From the NCBI RefSeq assembly GCF_014836635.1, contig NZ_JACSQL010000011.1, forward strand, positions 106,672 to 170,671: a stretch of DNA of 64,000 bases, in the 5' to 3' direction. Source of the stretch: Paenibacillus gallinarum (GTDB taxonomy: Bacteria; Bacillota; Bacilli; Paenibacillales; Paenibacillaceae). A model generated the notes under the pieces. That model saw only the letters and a list, made by a program, of their open reading frames with translations. It searched no databases and was not told the origin of the DNA. A program made the translations under genes and the position numbers. This document shows, piece by piece, positions 1-8,380 of this stretch. Numbering within the stretch: position 1 is the stretch's first letter; the number at the start of each line of letters is the position of its first letter.

Positions 1-1
1 A

Positions 2-703
2 TTTGATGTATGGACGGAAAATGCTATCGGTGATAAATCAATAAGCAAAGTAGGTGAAGGGCGCACATTTAATATTCCAGTAAACCCTACACCTCCTGTA
101 ATACAGAATCCAGAAGTAGATGAAGATAAGAACGAGATTCCAACCGAAATAGTAATTAATAATCCTTTTAAGGATATTAATAAGTCTTTTGCAAAAGAAG
201 AGATACTTAAACTGTACGAGTTGGGGATTATAAAAGGGACTGGTTCAAAATTCGAACCTGGTAGACCTATAACAAGGATTGAATTTGTATCTTTGCTGGT
301 TAGATCGTTAGATCTGAAAAGCAGTGAAAATGTAAACCTTACGTTCAAAGATATAAATACTTCTGGATGGTATGCTGAAGATTTAAAGGCTGCTGTCGAG
401 AACAATGTGGCTAGCGGCTTCAATTCTTCAGAATTTAGGCCGCACGAGGTCATTACAAGAGAACAAGCTTCAAAGATGCTAGCAGGAGCCATCTATGGTT
501 ATATGATACCGGATGGAGATATAGTATTCTCTGATGTGTCCGATATATCAGGTTGGGCTAAAGATGAAGTAGCAGGATTAGGTGTAACTCAATTAATTCA
601 GGGTTACCCTGATGGAACATTTAGACCAAAAGGGAAATTAACAAGAGCAGAGAGCGCAGCGTTAATCTACAGGATGTATGAATTGATAAACGGGTCGAAA
701 TAA
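2..703 (+). CDS. SLH-domain surface protein, C-terminal part (5' end outside window)
   Basis: The reading frame is open from base 2, so the start lies upstream of the window. The visible part begins with what looks like the end of a fibronectin-III-like domain, then a Pro/Glu/Asn linker. Three S-layer-homology repeats follow, each with the hallmark T-R-x-E/Q helix (TRIE, TREQ, TRAE) and a G-Y/F-x-D/S-G-x-F-x-P segment. SLH triplets anchor proteins non-covalently to pyruvylated secondary cell-wall polymer, so this protein sits on the cell surface. The TTG at 221 lies in the middle of the first SLH repeat and is not a real start. Two more SLH proteins lie in this window. The family is clear; the function of the missing N-terminus is unknown. 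Confidence 0.9.
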   Translation, partial: FDVWTENAIGDKSISKVGEGRTFNIPVNPTPPVIQNPEVDEDKNEIPTEIVINNPFKDINKSFAKEEILKLYELGIIKGTGSKFEPGRPITRIEFVSLLVRSLDLKSSENVNLTFKDINTSGWYAEDLKAAVENNVASGFNSSEFRPHEVITREQASKMLAGAIYGYMIPDGDIVFSDVSDISGWAKDEVAGLGVTQLIQGYPDGTFRPKGKLTRAESAALIYRMYELINGSK

Positions 704-715
704 AGATTTAAGAAG

Positions 716-757
716 AAAAGCGGCTTAGTGGACTTATCCATTAACCCGCTTTTTCTT
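716..757 (+). terminator. Intrinsic terminator after SLH gene
   Basis: AAAGCGG-TTA-TGGA pairs with TCCA-TTAA-CCGCTTT and is followed by a T run, 13 bases past the SLH stop codon. Confidence 0.85.
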
Positions 758-832
758 ATGCAAAAATAAAGAAAATATTTTAAAAAATGGTGAGTGTACA
801 GTGTTTTTATTAACATTTGATTGTGGTATATT

Positions 833-1232
833 GTATGAAGTGTAGAAACTTTAATTTCGGAAGAAAGAGGTTAATGACATGACTAATTGAGAGAATTGAT
901 TCAGGATAGCTCGTATGAGTACCATATAGTGGGACATAGGTTACAGCCTTTTCCAGTTGTTATGCTGAATGTGAATCGGTTATACCAGATCTAAATCAGA
1001 AGTACATATAGCAAATATAGGGTATTATATCTTTCCATCGAGAGGGATTGAAAGAAAAACTTGAAAGATTGCTGTCAGTCAATTGGTATGAAAAATGTGT
1101 CTAAACTATGAATAAAAGCATTTTATTCATGAAAGTCGTTGGACCCAGCAGTAAATGAAAGAGATGAGTCTTTAGACCCTTCAAGTAACGTAAATCGGGT
1201 TAGTGGAACTATTAATCAAACCGATTTTTGTT
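833..1232 (+). ncRNA. Candidate small RNA 1 (promoter, hairpin, terminator, no ORF)
   Basis: A TATATT box at 827-832 precedes about 400 bases with no plausible ORF. Inside lies a perfect 10-bp hairpin (ATGAATAAAA / TTTTATTCAT, 1108-1130). The unit ends at a terminator-like stem (AAATCGG / CCGATTT plus T run, 1192-1230). The start is estimated from the -10 box and the -35 element is weak. It could also be a decayed gene. No RNA family was recognised. Confidence 0.4.
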
Positions 1233-1310
1233 AGAAATATCCACAAATTGTAATGGAAACATTGACTACTCAGTGTTTTGATAAACATTTATTTATGGTA
1301 TACTGAAAGA

Positions 1311-1524
1311 AATAACGGAGCCACAAATATGATTTTTAGAAGTTCATCAGCTTGGTTTGTAAGTGGTGGCTTAATCAGGTTTGGACCCACATACGAGATA
1401 GTCCTAAAATTCTTGCGATTTATATCGTAAGAATTTGGAGTGAAAGATTGGTTACTAAGGATGAGGGCACAAGACAGCTTTTAAACTGACGAAAACCGGT
1501 CTGATTCTTAGATCGGTTTTTATT
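1311..1524 (+). ncRNA. Candidate small RNA 2 (promoter, hairpin, terminator, no ORF)
   Basis: A good TATACT -10 box (1299-1304) with TTTTGA or TTGATA upstream drives about 215 bases without a plausible ORF. A strong hairpin (ATTCTTGCGAT / ATCGTAAGAAT, 1409-1434) is followed by a textbook terminator, AAAACCGGTCT / AGATCGGTTTT plus T run, at 1492-1524. The order promoter, internal hairpin, terminator matches the unit just upstream. No RNA family was recognised. Possible roles are an antisense regulator, a 6S-like RNA or a plasmid copy-control RNA; nothing in the sequence decides between them. Confidence 0.5.
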
Positions 1525-1780
1525 ATTGTGATAATTACACTATATGAAAAATTCACATAGTAAACCCATAAATCCAAACCCCGTATCAAAGGATACGATG
1601 CTCCTTCAAACTTCCCATTAAAAATGCTCTAAAATGTTGTATATGTAGGTATTTGTTCATGCTATACTGGGTTAAAGTACAGCTAGACCAATACAAGATG
1701 GCGTCAAATTAAGAATAATTACATCTTTATTCGTCATTATTCGACATAGATTCGACATGAAAAGGGGAGTTAATTTTAGC

Positions 1781-2410
1781 ATGACGATTTTGAATATGTC
1801 GCCAGAACTTCGGGTCATAAACAGCTATGAGTCACTTTATTACTATTCGGACTCAAAAGATTCTGAAGCCGATGAAATTCTCCGTGAGCAAATTCAGAAA
1901 GCATTTGCTGATCACGATGTGCTCCTATCTGATCGGCCAAGCCAAGGGAAACTCCGGGAAGTAATGCTGGACGCCTACAAAGAATCCATGAAAGAATTGG
2001 GCGGATCAGATCCGACAGAATTACAAATTAAAGCGTTTACTAAAAACTTTGATCGTTTCACAAAGGATCGGGATAATTTTTATGATGTAACATTTAAAAT
2101 GTACGAAGCGAATTACCAGGGAGAGTCCGTTGATCTTGCAGCTGAATATGAAAGAAGCGTTCGAAATAACGACGGAATTTCTTCGATTCTGGTAGGACAA
2201 ACTAATAAGAAAATTGAATACGGGGAAGCCGGTACAAAGATATCGTATATGGCTCACGTTCCTCAAGCTTCTGCCCCTGTTGCTCGCTATGATTATGAGC
2301 CGGCTGCGTCTGAATTGATTCGTGGTGATAAAGACGAACCAGAGCTTAACTCAAAGCGGCAATATGCCGTAAATGATCAAGAATTAGAGAGCAACGGGCC
2401 GGAAATCTAA
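1781..2410 (+). CDS. Unknown protein, 209 aa
   Basis: I do not recognise this protein. It is soluble, rich in Asp/Glu and Tyr, and has no signal peptide or membrane segment. I chose the ATG at 1781 because AAAGGGGAG (1761-1769) sits 11 bases upstream; the ATG at 1757 has no ribosome binding site. An extended -10 promoter (TGCTATACT, about 1660-1670) lies upstream. The last 40 residues are charged and look disordered. It is followed after a 64-base gap by the HU-like gene on the same strand, so the two may be co-transcribed. Confidence 0.75.
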   Translation: MTILNMSPELRVINSYESLYYYSDSKDSEADEILREQIQKAFADHDVLLSDRPSQGKLREVMLDAYKESMKELGGSDPTELQIKAFTKNFDRFTKDRDNFYDVTFKMYEANYQGESVDLAAEYERSVRNNDGISSILVGQTNKKIEYGEAGTKISYMAHVPQASAPVARYDYEPAASELIRGDKDEPELNSKRQYAVNDQELESNGPEI

Positions 2411-2474
2411 AAAACAACATTTTATTTTATACTTATAAGACAGGAAATTAACTGGACTGAGAGGTGTTTTGTTA

Positions 2475-2903
2475 ATGAGCAGGAAAAATATAAACAATCA
2501 TAATGATGAAGTAGAAGATAATGATGATTCTCATAAAAGTAAAACTAAGAAGTATGGCGATGGAGTTGAAAGAAAACAGAATTATATCATAGAGGTCGCA
2601 GCAGAAGCGTCAGGAATTCATCCAGATACGGTCAAGACTGCATTTGATACATGTTGGGCTGTAATACAACATGAATTGGAAGTAGGAAATTGGGTTAAGA
2701 TGCATGGCAAAGGAACCTTTTATTTATCAAAACGAGGTGCACGAATTGGTCGAAATCCTGCGACTGGGGATGAATTTGAAGTGCCTGAGAGGGAAGCAAT
2801 GGCTTTCCAAACAAGCCCAGCGTATGGAAAACAATTGCGTGAAATTCGTGCTAAACGCAAGCGTTCAATGAAACAAAATGGGGGAAAATCTTCCCAGAAC
2901 TGA
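2475..2903 (+). CDS. HU/IHF-family DNA-binding protein with N-terminal extension
   Basis: HU-family proteins are dimeric, DNA-bending architectural proteins. The second half carries the family pattern: G-K-G-T-F, then G-R-N-P-A-T-G at the tip of the DNA-binding beta arm, then a F-x-x-S-P-A-Y-G-K-x-L stretch matching the usual FKAGK-x-L end. At 142 residues it is about 50 longer than a normal HU. The extra part is an acidic and basic N-terminal tail and a basic C-terminal tail. The ATG at 2475 has GAGGTG 8 bases upstream; an in-frame TTG at 2469 is less likely. A role in compacting the element or assisting its replication is inferred. Confidence 0.85.
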   Translation: MSRKNINNHNDEVEDNDDSHKSKTKKYGDGVERKQNYIIEVAAEASGIHPDTVKTAFDTCWAVIQHELEVGNWVKMHGKGTFYLSKRGARIGRNPATGDEFEVPEREAMAFQTSPAYGKQLREIRAKRKRSMKQNGGKSSQN

Positions 2904-2911
2904 TAAGATGA

Positions 2912-2952
2912 AACTCTATTCTGATTTGTAGTCAGAAGAGGGATATGTTTTT
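2912..2952 (+). terminator. Possible terminator after HU-like gene
   Basis: CTCT-TTCTGA pairs with TCAGAA-AGAG around a 7-base loop, just after the stop codon. A T-rich stretch follows only after several bases, so this is a weak terminator. Confidence 0.4.
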
Positions 2953-3100
2953 GACATTAAGGCGTTCAGGTAGAAAGAAGAATGAAATGCGATAAGTGAA
3001 TTAACTCAAAAGTGGTAATTGAATTTCACTTTTAATATCAAAGACAAATATTGTTCTGTGACCAAAAAACGCGACAATAAACAACTAATCAGAGCATATT

Positions 3101-3184
3101 TTAGTTCATGAGATATACATTTAATTGGCTCGTGAACTAAAAAAAAAAGACGAACCCAGGAAGAGGGGTTCGTCTTTTTTTATA
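3101..3184. terminator. Bidirectional terminator preceded by a 12-bp inverted repeat
   Basis: AAAAAAGACGAACCC pairs with GGGTTCGTCTTTTTT (about 3143-3182) and would work on both strands between the converging HU-like gene and the 3266-3787 gene. Directly upstream, TTAGTTCATGAG (3101-3112) pairs with CTCGTGAACTAA (3129-3140), a second stem with one wobble. Apart from these stems, the 2904-3265 gap holds nothing I recognise. Confidence 0.85.
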
Positions 3185-3265
3185 AATAATAGCAACTATG
3201 TTTATATCTCTGATGCTATAATGATCCTTTTGAATTATTCATTAAGGTCATAATAATTACTCGAT

Positions 3266-3787
3266 TTACCATTCATATGTCTGTAATTCCGGAGTAATAG
3301 CAGCATCTCGATCAAGCATTATCCAGGTAGCATCATGTTGATGAGCATAGTTAAGAATGGATTGAATACATTCTGGGAACTCTAAAGTTTCATCTTTTTC
3401 CTCTGTAGGAACATAAATAAAGTAACCATAATCACCCTTTTTATATTGAATCAAACCTTGAATCTCATCATCAAGAAGTATGCTGTTAACCTCTTCAGTA
3501 ATGTGCGCTGTGCTAATGGTAACCATTGTTTCGTTTTCAATATGATTCAAGGAGGGTGCTGAAGCACAAGGTGCAAAATATAAAGTCGAACCCGCTAAAT
3601 CTTTTCCTAGAATCTCCAAATTATATTCTCCTGCTTGTATGCGCTTCAGGTATTCCGAATAAGGGATTTTTGTCCAATCTTCAAAATCGGCAGCTGCATT
3701 TTCATAAGCATTTGGCTCAAAGTAAGTTTTGACTTCTTGGATGTCATATTTAAACATCCTTACAGATAGAATGAGTTGCGTTTTCAT
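3266..3787 (-). CDS. DUF5983-like protein, 173 aa
   Basis: The C-terminal half matches my memory of DUF5983, a domain of plasmids and integrative elements. It has an S-T-A-H-I-T-E motif, a G-Y-F-I-Y-V-P strand, and an ending of the type W-I-M-L-D-R-D-x-x-x-I-x-x-L-x-T-Y-x-W. Its molecular function is not known. The N-terminal 70 residues are specific to this protein. AGAGGGC lies 7 bases before the ATG. The gene is a single unit facing the HU-like gene across a strong bidirectional terminator. Confidence 0.6.
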   Translation of the reverse strand: MKTQLILSVRMFKYDIQEVKTYFEPNAYENAAADFEDWTKIPYSEYLKRIQAGEYNLEILGKDLAGSTLYFAPCASAPSLNHIENETMVTISTAHITEEVNSILLDDEIQGLIQYKKGDYGYFIYVPTEEKDETLEFPECIQSILNYAHQHDATWIMLDRDAAITPELQTYEW

Positions 3788-3966
3788 GGTTTAGCCCTCT
3801 TTTATAGTAGATTTGTTTTATTTCGTATAGTAAATATTGTATTTATGGTCAAAGCAGTATTAATTTGTTTCTTCACAACACGGTCACTTTACTGCGCTTA
3901 CCAAGCGTTGCTTAGCAAAAGATATTATTTGGGAGAAGTATTTAGTGATGTTAGGAGCAACTGTGA

Positions 3967-4485
3967 TTATAAGAAGAACTCCTTTCCACATTCCGTATTG
4001 CCGCAGCGGTATTGATCAACACTTTTTTCCATCTCGTAGTTCTTACCATTCCATTCTCCGGATTCAATAAAGCCGCTGCCGATATTTTCAGCATGAGATA
4101 GGCACTTTGGACATTTCAGGTCGTCGGAATTCTCATCGGTAGCATGGGCATTATCTAAAGGTTCAACTGGTTTTAATCCGAGCTCCTCTGTTGTCGATGT
4201 CTCATAACAATAGGCGCAAGTGAATTGGGATTCGGATTCGGCATCTTGTATACGTGTGAAGACAGTATAGTGATCACCACTGACGTCATCGCACGTTGCT
4301 GTGTTCCAGTCAATCTGAGATCCGTTGTGTTGACACTTCGGGCATCGGATCTTCTCATTGTCCATGCCCATGTTGGGAAGTGTGGCATAATTGTTAAAGT
4401 TGATGACAACCACCGGTGATTCTTCCGGGTTGTTAACGATGTCGGTAACGCCGCCATTGATATGTATAACTAGCGTATTGTTCAT
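3967..4485 (-). CDS. Double zinc-ribbon protein, 172 aa
   Basis: Two CxxC pairs, CPKC and CAYC, form a first zinc ribbon (about residues 48-92). A second set, CPKC and CGNTEC, forms a ribbon at the C-terminus (about 125-168). The first 45 residues contain a hydrophobic beta-rich segment and no signal peptide. Zinc ribbons bind nucleic acid or proteins, so a role in DNA or RNA metabolism is possible but not shown. AAAGGAGCC precedes the ATG by 8 bases. Confidence 0.75.
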   Translation of the reverse strand: MNNTLVIHINGGVTDIVNNPEESPVVVINFNNYATLPNMGMDNEKIRCPKCQHNGSQIDWNTATCDDVSGDHYTVFTRIQDAESESQFTCAYCYETSTTEELGLKPVEPLDNAHATDENSDDLKCPKCLSHAENIGSGFIESGEWNGKNYEMEKSVDQYRCGNTECGKEFFL

Positions 4486-4595
4486 AAGAAGGGCTCCTTT
4501 ATTTTGAGAAATTTTAATTATGCAGAGGAAATGAGATGAAATTTATCAGCTAGTTGTAGCCTTGCGATCCGATAAAATTCCGGATATTTTTCAGA

Positions 4596-4871
4596 CTATT
4601 TAATAGGCTTCAACCAAATCACATCGTCAAAATCAGTGAAACCACCAGCTTCTACAATCTCTTTTAAAGCTTGTTTTCCACCGATTGGATTATACGGGAG
4701 ATGTCTATCTTTAAATCCAAGATAACCATACTCAGGATGTTTTAAGGCGTATCCGTTAGGTTGTATGTAACCACCTGGAACGTTGAATCGTTGGTGATCT
4801 AATTTCTTGATTTCAAGCGCTGCATTTATTTCTTTAGTCTTATTTTTATTGCTGCTTTCATGGACTAGCAA
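4596..4871 (-). CDS. Unknown small protein, 91 aa (TTG start)
   Basis: I do not recognise this protein. It is basic and Gly/Pro/Tyr rich in the middle, where P-G-G-Y and G-Y-L-G-F motifs suggest beta turns. The start is a TTG with AGGAGCTG about 10 bases upstream; no ATG is available nearby. The leader carries an 8-bp inverted repeat (GGTTATC / GATAACC, 4918-4944). Confidence 0.65.
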   Translation of the reverse strand: MLVHESSNKNKTKEINAALEIKKLDHQRFNVPGGYIQPNGYALKHPEYGYLGFKDRHLPYNPIGGKQALKEIVEAGGFTDFDDVIWLKPIK

Positions 4872-4917
4872 TATGGTTCAGCTCCTTTTTGATTAGAAAT
4901 ATTCAAATATTGTATTT

Positions 4918-4944
4918 GGTTATCTTAAGTTTATTTAGATAACC
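4918..4944 (-). promoter_or_regulatory. Inverted repeat GGTTATC...GATAACC in leader
   Basis: The arms are GGTTATC and GATAACC around a 13-base AT-rich loop, about 45 bases upstream of the 4596-4871 gene. A related GTTATCC / GGATAAC repeat lies upstream of the 7615-7962 gene. A shared operator or RNA element is possible. Confidence 0.35.
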
Positions 4945-4998
4945 GAGATATCTATTAGATTAGCCAGAATGTCATGTCTAAATAGAGAAATCACCTGA

Positions 4999-5037
4999 AT
5001 AAAAAGGCGAACCCAATCGCGGATTCGCCTTTTTTGT
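4999..5037. terminator. Bidirectional terminator
   Basis: AAAAAGGCGAA-CC pairs with GG-TTCGCCTTTTTT. On the minus strand it ends the 5070-5632 genes. Confidence 0.8.
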
Positions 5038-5069
5038 CTTATATGATTATCCGAAACTAAATAAAAAGC

Positions 5070-5126
5070 TTACTGTGTCCATTGGGCAAATACTTCGACC
5101 AGATCCCGTTGTTCCTGTTCGCTCAT
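5070..5126 (-). CDS. Possible 18-aa ORF translationally coupled to the upstream gene
   Basis: The ATG overlaps the stop codon of the 5123-5632 gene in an ATGA arrangement, which permits re-initiation without its own ribosome binding site. The peptide, MSEQEQRDLVEVFAQWTQ, ends about 33 bases before the terminator. The composition looks protein-like (an amphipathic helix). It could be a real microprotein, a remnant of a longer gene or chance. There is no direct evidence of translation. Confidence 0.3.
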   Translation of the reverse strand: MSEQEQRDLVEVFAQWTQ

Positions 5127-5632
5127 GCGGACACTTCAAGAATGGGTAGCCCCTCGACGATCAACCGGGCCTTATCTGTTTTTAAGGGCACCACTTGGGT
5201 TGTATCGGCCTTGTAAAGCTTGTTGGTGATCCGACCTTGGCTCGCATAATAGTTAAACGAGATACATATATTTTCCCGTTGTTGTTCGGAACTGAAAGAG
5301 CATGCTGGATATATATTAGTCCCGGCTTCTCTGGTCATCCATATTACCGATTGGCCATATTCAAAGTATAGATAAACGTCTATGTGATAGAAGTCACCTA
5401 TATAGTGCTTCACGTTCGTTTCTGCGATTGATCGCATTTGGTTAATAACAGCATGCTTGTTTGGGTTAATTCCCATCGGTAAATAAGCATGATGCCCGCC
5501 GTGCTCCTTGTCATATTCGTTCAATGTATCCAGGTCAGCACATGACAAGCCCGGACCAATGAGTGTAATTTGTTTTCGTTTCATCCATAGGGTTCCAGTG
5601 TATCCCCAAATAACTGCCTTTTGATTTTTCAT
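5123..5632 (-). CDS. Unknown protein, 169 aa
   Basis: I do not recognise this protein. It is an apparently soluble alpha/beta protein, rich in Tyr and Ile, with no membrane segment and no clear catalytic motif. AGAGGAG precedes the ATG by 7 bases. It is followed by an overlapping 18-codon ORF and then a bidirectional terminator. Confidence 0.7.
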   Translation of the reverse strand: MKNQKAVIWGYTGTLWMKRKQITLIGPGLSCADLDTLNEYDKEHGGHHAYLPMGINPNKHAVINQMRSIAETNVKHYIGDFYHIDVYLYFEYGQSVIWMTREAGTNIYPACSFSSEQQRENICISFNYYASQGRITNKLYKADTTQVVPLKTDKARLIVEGLPILEVSA

Positions 5633-5846
5633 TTTTCGACTCCTCTTAAGTTAATGTTGATCGTAGAGAGAATATAAGGTTACATCTAAAATTTATGAAA
5701 ATACTGAAAATGTTACTGGACGGTAATATTCCATGATGCTGAAGTTTTGTGGTATCTTTTCCTTCGAATTGGGAGACATTCGATCGTCAGAACTTCATTA
5801 GTAAGTGATTATAAAAAGAAGAAATTAATAACAGAAAGATATAAAT

Positions 5847-5882
5847 GAAAAAACCGTATGCTATAAGCACACGCTTTTCTCT
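5847..5882 (-). terminator. Terminator after 5929-6222 gene
   Basis: Read on the minus strand, GCGTGTGC pairs with GCATACGG (one mismatch) and is followed by TTTTTT. The rest of the 5633-5928 gap shows nothing I recognise. Confidence 0.6.
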
Positions 5883-5928
5883 TGTTTAAATATATTTTTT
5901 AATTAAAGCAGAAGTTCATAAAGTCTAA

Positions 5929-6222
5929 TTAAATACAATCTATATATTCATTACTATCTATATAGTTTTTAAAATCCGACAAGATTTTTCTTCCTTCTTT
6001 TAAATCATTAAATGCTGCGTTGGTTTCTTCAGCGCTTCTAAAGCGGAAAGAAAATCTATAAGTTTCTCCAGCCTTTGGCGCATAAGCTCCTTTATGAGTC
6101 GTCTTTGATTTTGGATAACTTGCTAATACATCTGCACGATTATGGAAGGTGTAGTCTTCGCTCCAGTCTTCAATTTGAATATTGGTCCCGTCTTTTAAAG
6201 TCCCTGTTTTCACTACCTTCAT
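5929..6222 (-). CDS. Unknown small protein, 97 aa
   Basis: I do not recognise this protein. The N-terminus is beta-rich (M-K-V-V-K-T-G-T-L-K-D-G-T) and the C-terminal third is likely helical. There is no signal peptide or membrane span. GGAGGC lies 7 bases upstream of the ATG and a terminator follows. Confidence 0.65.
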   Translation of the reverse strand: MKVVKTGTLKDGTNIQIEDWSEDYTFHNRADVLASYPKSKTTHKGAYAPKAGETYRFSFRFRSAEETNAAFNDLKEGRKILSDFKNYIDSNEYIDCI

Positions 6223-6306
6223 TGTTTTGCCTCCATTAAAAAATTTATACGATCTAACTGATGTGATGATTCTAAAGATATGGTCTACGAGGTTTGTGTT
6301 AGATTC

Positions 6307-6543
6307 TTACTTCATACAGTTCTTAGGACGGATGTTATCCATTAGATAGACGAGCCCCCGGCCATGGTTATTGTCAAACCAGCCCCAGATGATTTCTCTT
6401 GACATTCCCTTTTTGAAGACTGTCCAATCCTCAGAAAGTACCAACACTTCATCATCCGGATCTTCAACGAAAGGTATATTCCCTAAATCGAGCCACATCA
6501 TTTCTAATTCTTTATTACTAAATTTCGTAGATGCTTGATTCAT
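6307..6543 (-). CDS. Unknown small acidic protein, 78 aa
   Basis: I do not recognise this protein. It has an acidic centre (E-D-P-D-D-E) and an aromatic stretch (I-W-G-W-F-D-N-N). The 7365-7613 product also starts with a Lys/Glu-rich segment followed by M-W and an L-G-x-x motif, so the two could be distantly related; this is weak. A GGAGAATG ribosome binding site precedes the ATG. Confidence 0.6.
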   Translation of the reverse strand: MNQASTKFSNKELEMMWLDLGNIPFVEDPDDEVLVLSEDWTVFKKGMSREIIWGWFDNNHGRGLVYLMDNIRPKNCMK

Positions 6544-6668
6544 TCGACATTCTCCTCTAATAACTTATTTTGTGATATATTTTCCTGCAGATGGATCGAA
6601 TACACAGGTACAGCCGTCTTTGAAACCCCAGGTAGTTCAATGTTTGGTTGTTTTATCGAATATGAGAG

Positions 6669-7277
6669 TTAATGTGTAAATGTTTTACCGTTAGCGGTAT
6701 ATTCCCACTCATTGTTGATACTCATATCTTTAAAGTTTTCTAGCGAGTAGTAATGCTCATAATCAGAATCGATTGACTCTTGGAAAGAAGTTAGACATTT
6801 ATGCATTAGATCTTTAAAATTAGTATCCTTATCGGAATTTTTTAAGAATCTGTATACAGGTTCTAGTATATTGTCGTCCATGTAATATCCTGTAAGGACA
6901 CAACTATTATGAAGAATTACGTTTGAATATCTGTGCTTATACGTATACGTTCCTTCTATGTATTTGCCTATAGTTGAGTAGTATTTACCTTTGAAAAGTC
7001 GGTCTCCATAATTGTTATAAATGTATGTAGCAAGGCGTATACCTGATAGATTTTCAATGTCATTATCTTCTGTGAATCTAAAATCTATTCCATGTAAGCT
7101 ATTGTAATACCACTCGCCAACACTGATCGGGAACAAGTCCTCAAATGCTTTTATCGTTTCTCTATGTTCCTCAACTGATGGATAAAAATCATCGTTTTGA
7201 AAATATTCCAATGCTGTATTTAGCGCACTCTCATCAAGTTCATTTACTGTATATACATTTACGATATGTTCTCTCAT
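6669..7277 (-). CDS. Phage/plasmid-type protein with an N-terminal YTVNELDE motif, 202 aa
   Basis: The N-terminus (V-Y-T-V-N-E-L-D-E-S-A-L-N-T-A-L) fits a motif of the type Y-x-F-x-E-L-S-E-E-A-K-x-x-A that opens many phage and plasmid proteins of unknown function. An aromatic-rich region follows, with many Tyr and Asn and no membrane span. I chose the second ATG (7277) because AAGGATG lies 8 bases upstream; an ATG at 7286 is too close to the ribosome binding site. A perfect-palindrome terminator lies upstream, separating it from the next gene. Function unknown. Confidence 0.65.
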   Translation of the reverse strand: MREHIVNVYTVNELDESALNTALEYFQNDDFYPSVEEHRETIKAFEDLFPISVGEWYYNSLHGIDFRFTEDNDIENLSGIRLATYIYNNYGDRLFKGKYYSTIGKYIEGTYTYKHRYSNVILHNSCVLTGYYMDDNILEPVYRFLKNSDKDTNFKDLMHKCLTSFQESIDSDYEHYYSLENFKDMSINNEWEYTANGKTFTH

Positions 7278-7326
7278 GCTTATCATCCTTTTCCTTCTAT
7301 ATTTTTTAATCTTCTAATGGATACAT

Positions 7327-7353
7327 AAAAAGAGTGTGGAATTCCACACTCTC
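7327..7353 (-). terminator. Perfect-palindrome terminator
   Basis: GAGTGTGGAATTCCACACTC is a perfect palindrome. On the minus strand it is followed by TTTTTAT, just after the 7365-7613 gene. Confidence 0.8.
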
Positions 7354-7364
7354 CAAAAGGTTTG

Positions 7365-7613
7365 TCATATTATGATTTTAATTGTTCCTGCTATTATATT
7401 TAAGTTGCATTCTTCCTTATCAATATCTTCTGCCCAATCGTATCTATCATCCTCATCAACGGAATCAGGTATATAGCTATCACCATCGGTTATGGCATTT
7501 CCACTTTCTAACGCTTCATTTATAGCTTTTTCTGGGTCGATCAAAAACAATTCTGGATCAACTTCAACTTCTACACCAAGTCTAAACCACATCTTTTGTC
7601 TTTCTCTTTCCAT
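7365..7613 (-). CDS. Unknown acidic protein, 82 aa
   Basis: I do not recognise this protein. It starts with a charged helix, then a strongly acidic region (D-S-V-D-E-D-D-R-Y-D-W-A-E-D). The ATG at 7613 has AAAGGAGG upstream, located inside the end of the preceding gene, and follows that gene's TAG by one base. The two genes are therefore probably translated from one message. An acidic DNA-mimic role is conceivable but purely speculative. Confidence 0.65.
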   Translation of the reverse strand: MERERQKMWFRLGVEVEVDPELFLIDPEKAINEALESGNAITDGDSYIPDSVDEDDRYDWAEDIDKEECNLNIIAGTIKIII

Positions 7614-7614
7614 A

Positions 7615-7962
7615 CTATTTAACCTCCTTTGCCTGTGCAATCAATGCATATATGTTTTTGTTGTATACATTTTCGTCTTTGCCTTCCCCGCCCATTGCAT
7701 ACACTCGGTGTTCTCTCAAGTTTTCGCCATGGAAAGATGTATCGATGCATGTTTCAATTTTGCTTGTCTGCATTAAGCAAATTGTTGCAAAGTTGCCATT
7801 TGGTAACTTGATAGAAATGGTGTTCATGTAATCATCAGTTCTTGGAGCTAAGTGTGACATATCAACCAAGTAATGATTACAATTGTTATATGTGGCATAT
7901 CCTTTTTGTTGTGCTTGCTCTTTAGATTGGTTTACGAAGAATAATTGATTCTGATTTTTCAT
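7615..7962 (-). CDS. Unknown protein, 115 aa
   Basis: I do not recognise this protein. It is polar, rich in Asn, Tyr and Gln, with a central beta-like segment. AAGGGG lies 8 bases upstream of the ATG. It is the first gene of a two-gene unit with 7365-7613. Its leader holds nested inverted repeats (7999-8082). Confidence 0.65.
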   Translation of the reverse strand: MKNQNQLFFVNQSKEQAQQKGYATYNNCNHYLVDMSHLAPRTDDYMNTISIKLPNGNFATICLMQTSKIETCIDTSFHGENLREHRVYAMGGEGKDENVYNKNIYALIAQAKEVK

Positions 7963-7998
7963 TTAAATTACCCCTTTTTGTTTTAATTTGTTTGAATG

Positions 7999-8082
7999 TT
8001 CATAGATATCTTCATTGAAGATTGAGCAATTTTCTATGAAAGTTCATCTATTTTACCGGTTATCCAGCTTTACCAGGATAAC
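7999..8082 (-). promoter_or_regulatory. Nested inverted repeats in the leader of 7615-7962
   Basis: TTCATAGA (7999-8006) pairs with TCTATGAA (8033-8040) and encloses a second palindrome, ATCTTCATTGAAGAT (8008-8022). Next to it GTTATCC (8059-8065) pairs with GGATAAC (8076-8082). Three stems close together upstream of one gene suggest a structured leader RNA or operators. The rest of the 7963-8380 gap shows nothing I can name. Confidence 0.4.
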
Positions 8083-8380
8083 TTAGTTAATGTTCATTAT
8101 AGAGTTGAATATATGGGTCACATTTAAATAAGTGGAAGTAATGAAACATATCTTCAAGAAGTCAAAGGATCTTTAATTTTCTTATCGTCTGAACATATAT
8201 CTAGTTATCTTCACATATAAAATGATGTGCCCATCTCTCATCGTTATTCCATCTCAAATGATTTATAAATTGTTGTATGCTCAGAGTTTTTGGAATATAA
8301 TTTAAGGTGAATAATTAAATTATAGAGACTCCAGTATGCAGAATGCTGTTATGTCACAGGAAATTAAGGAGGGAACTATT

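Noticed and set aside
4173..4457. Second minus-strand ORF inside the double zinc-ribbon gene
   Set aside because: Out-of-frame shadow of a gene with a good ribosome binding site and cysteine motifs.
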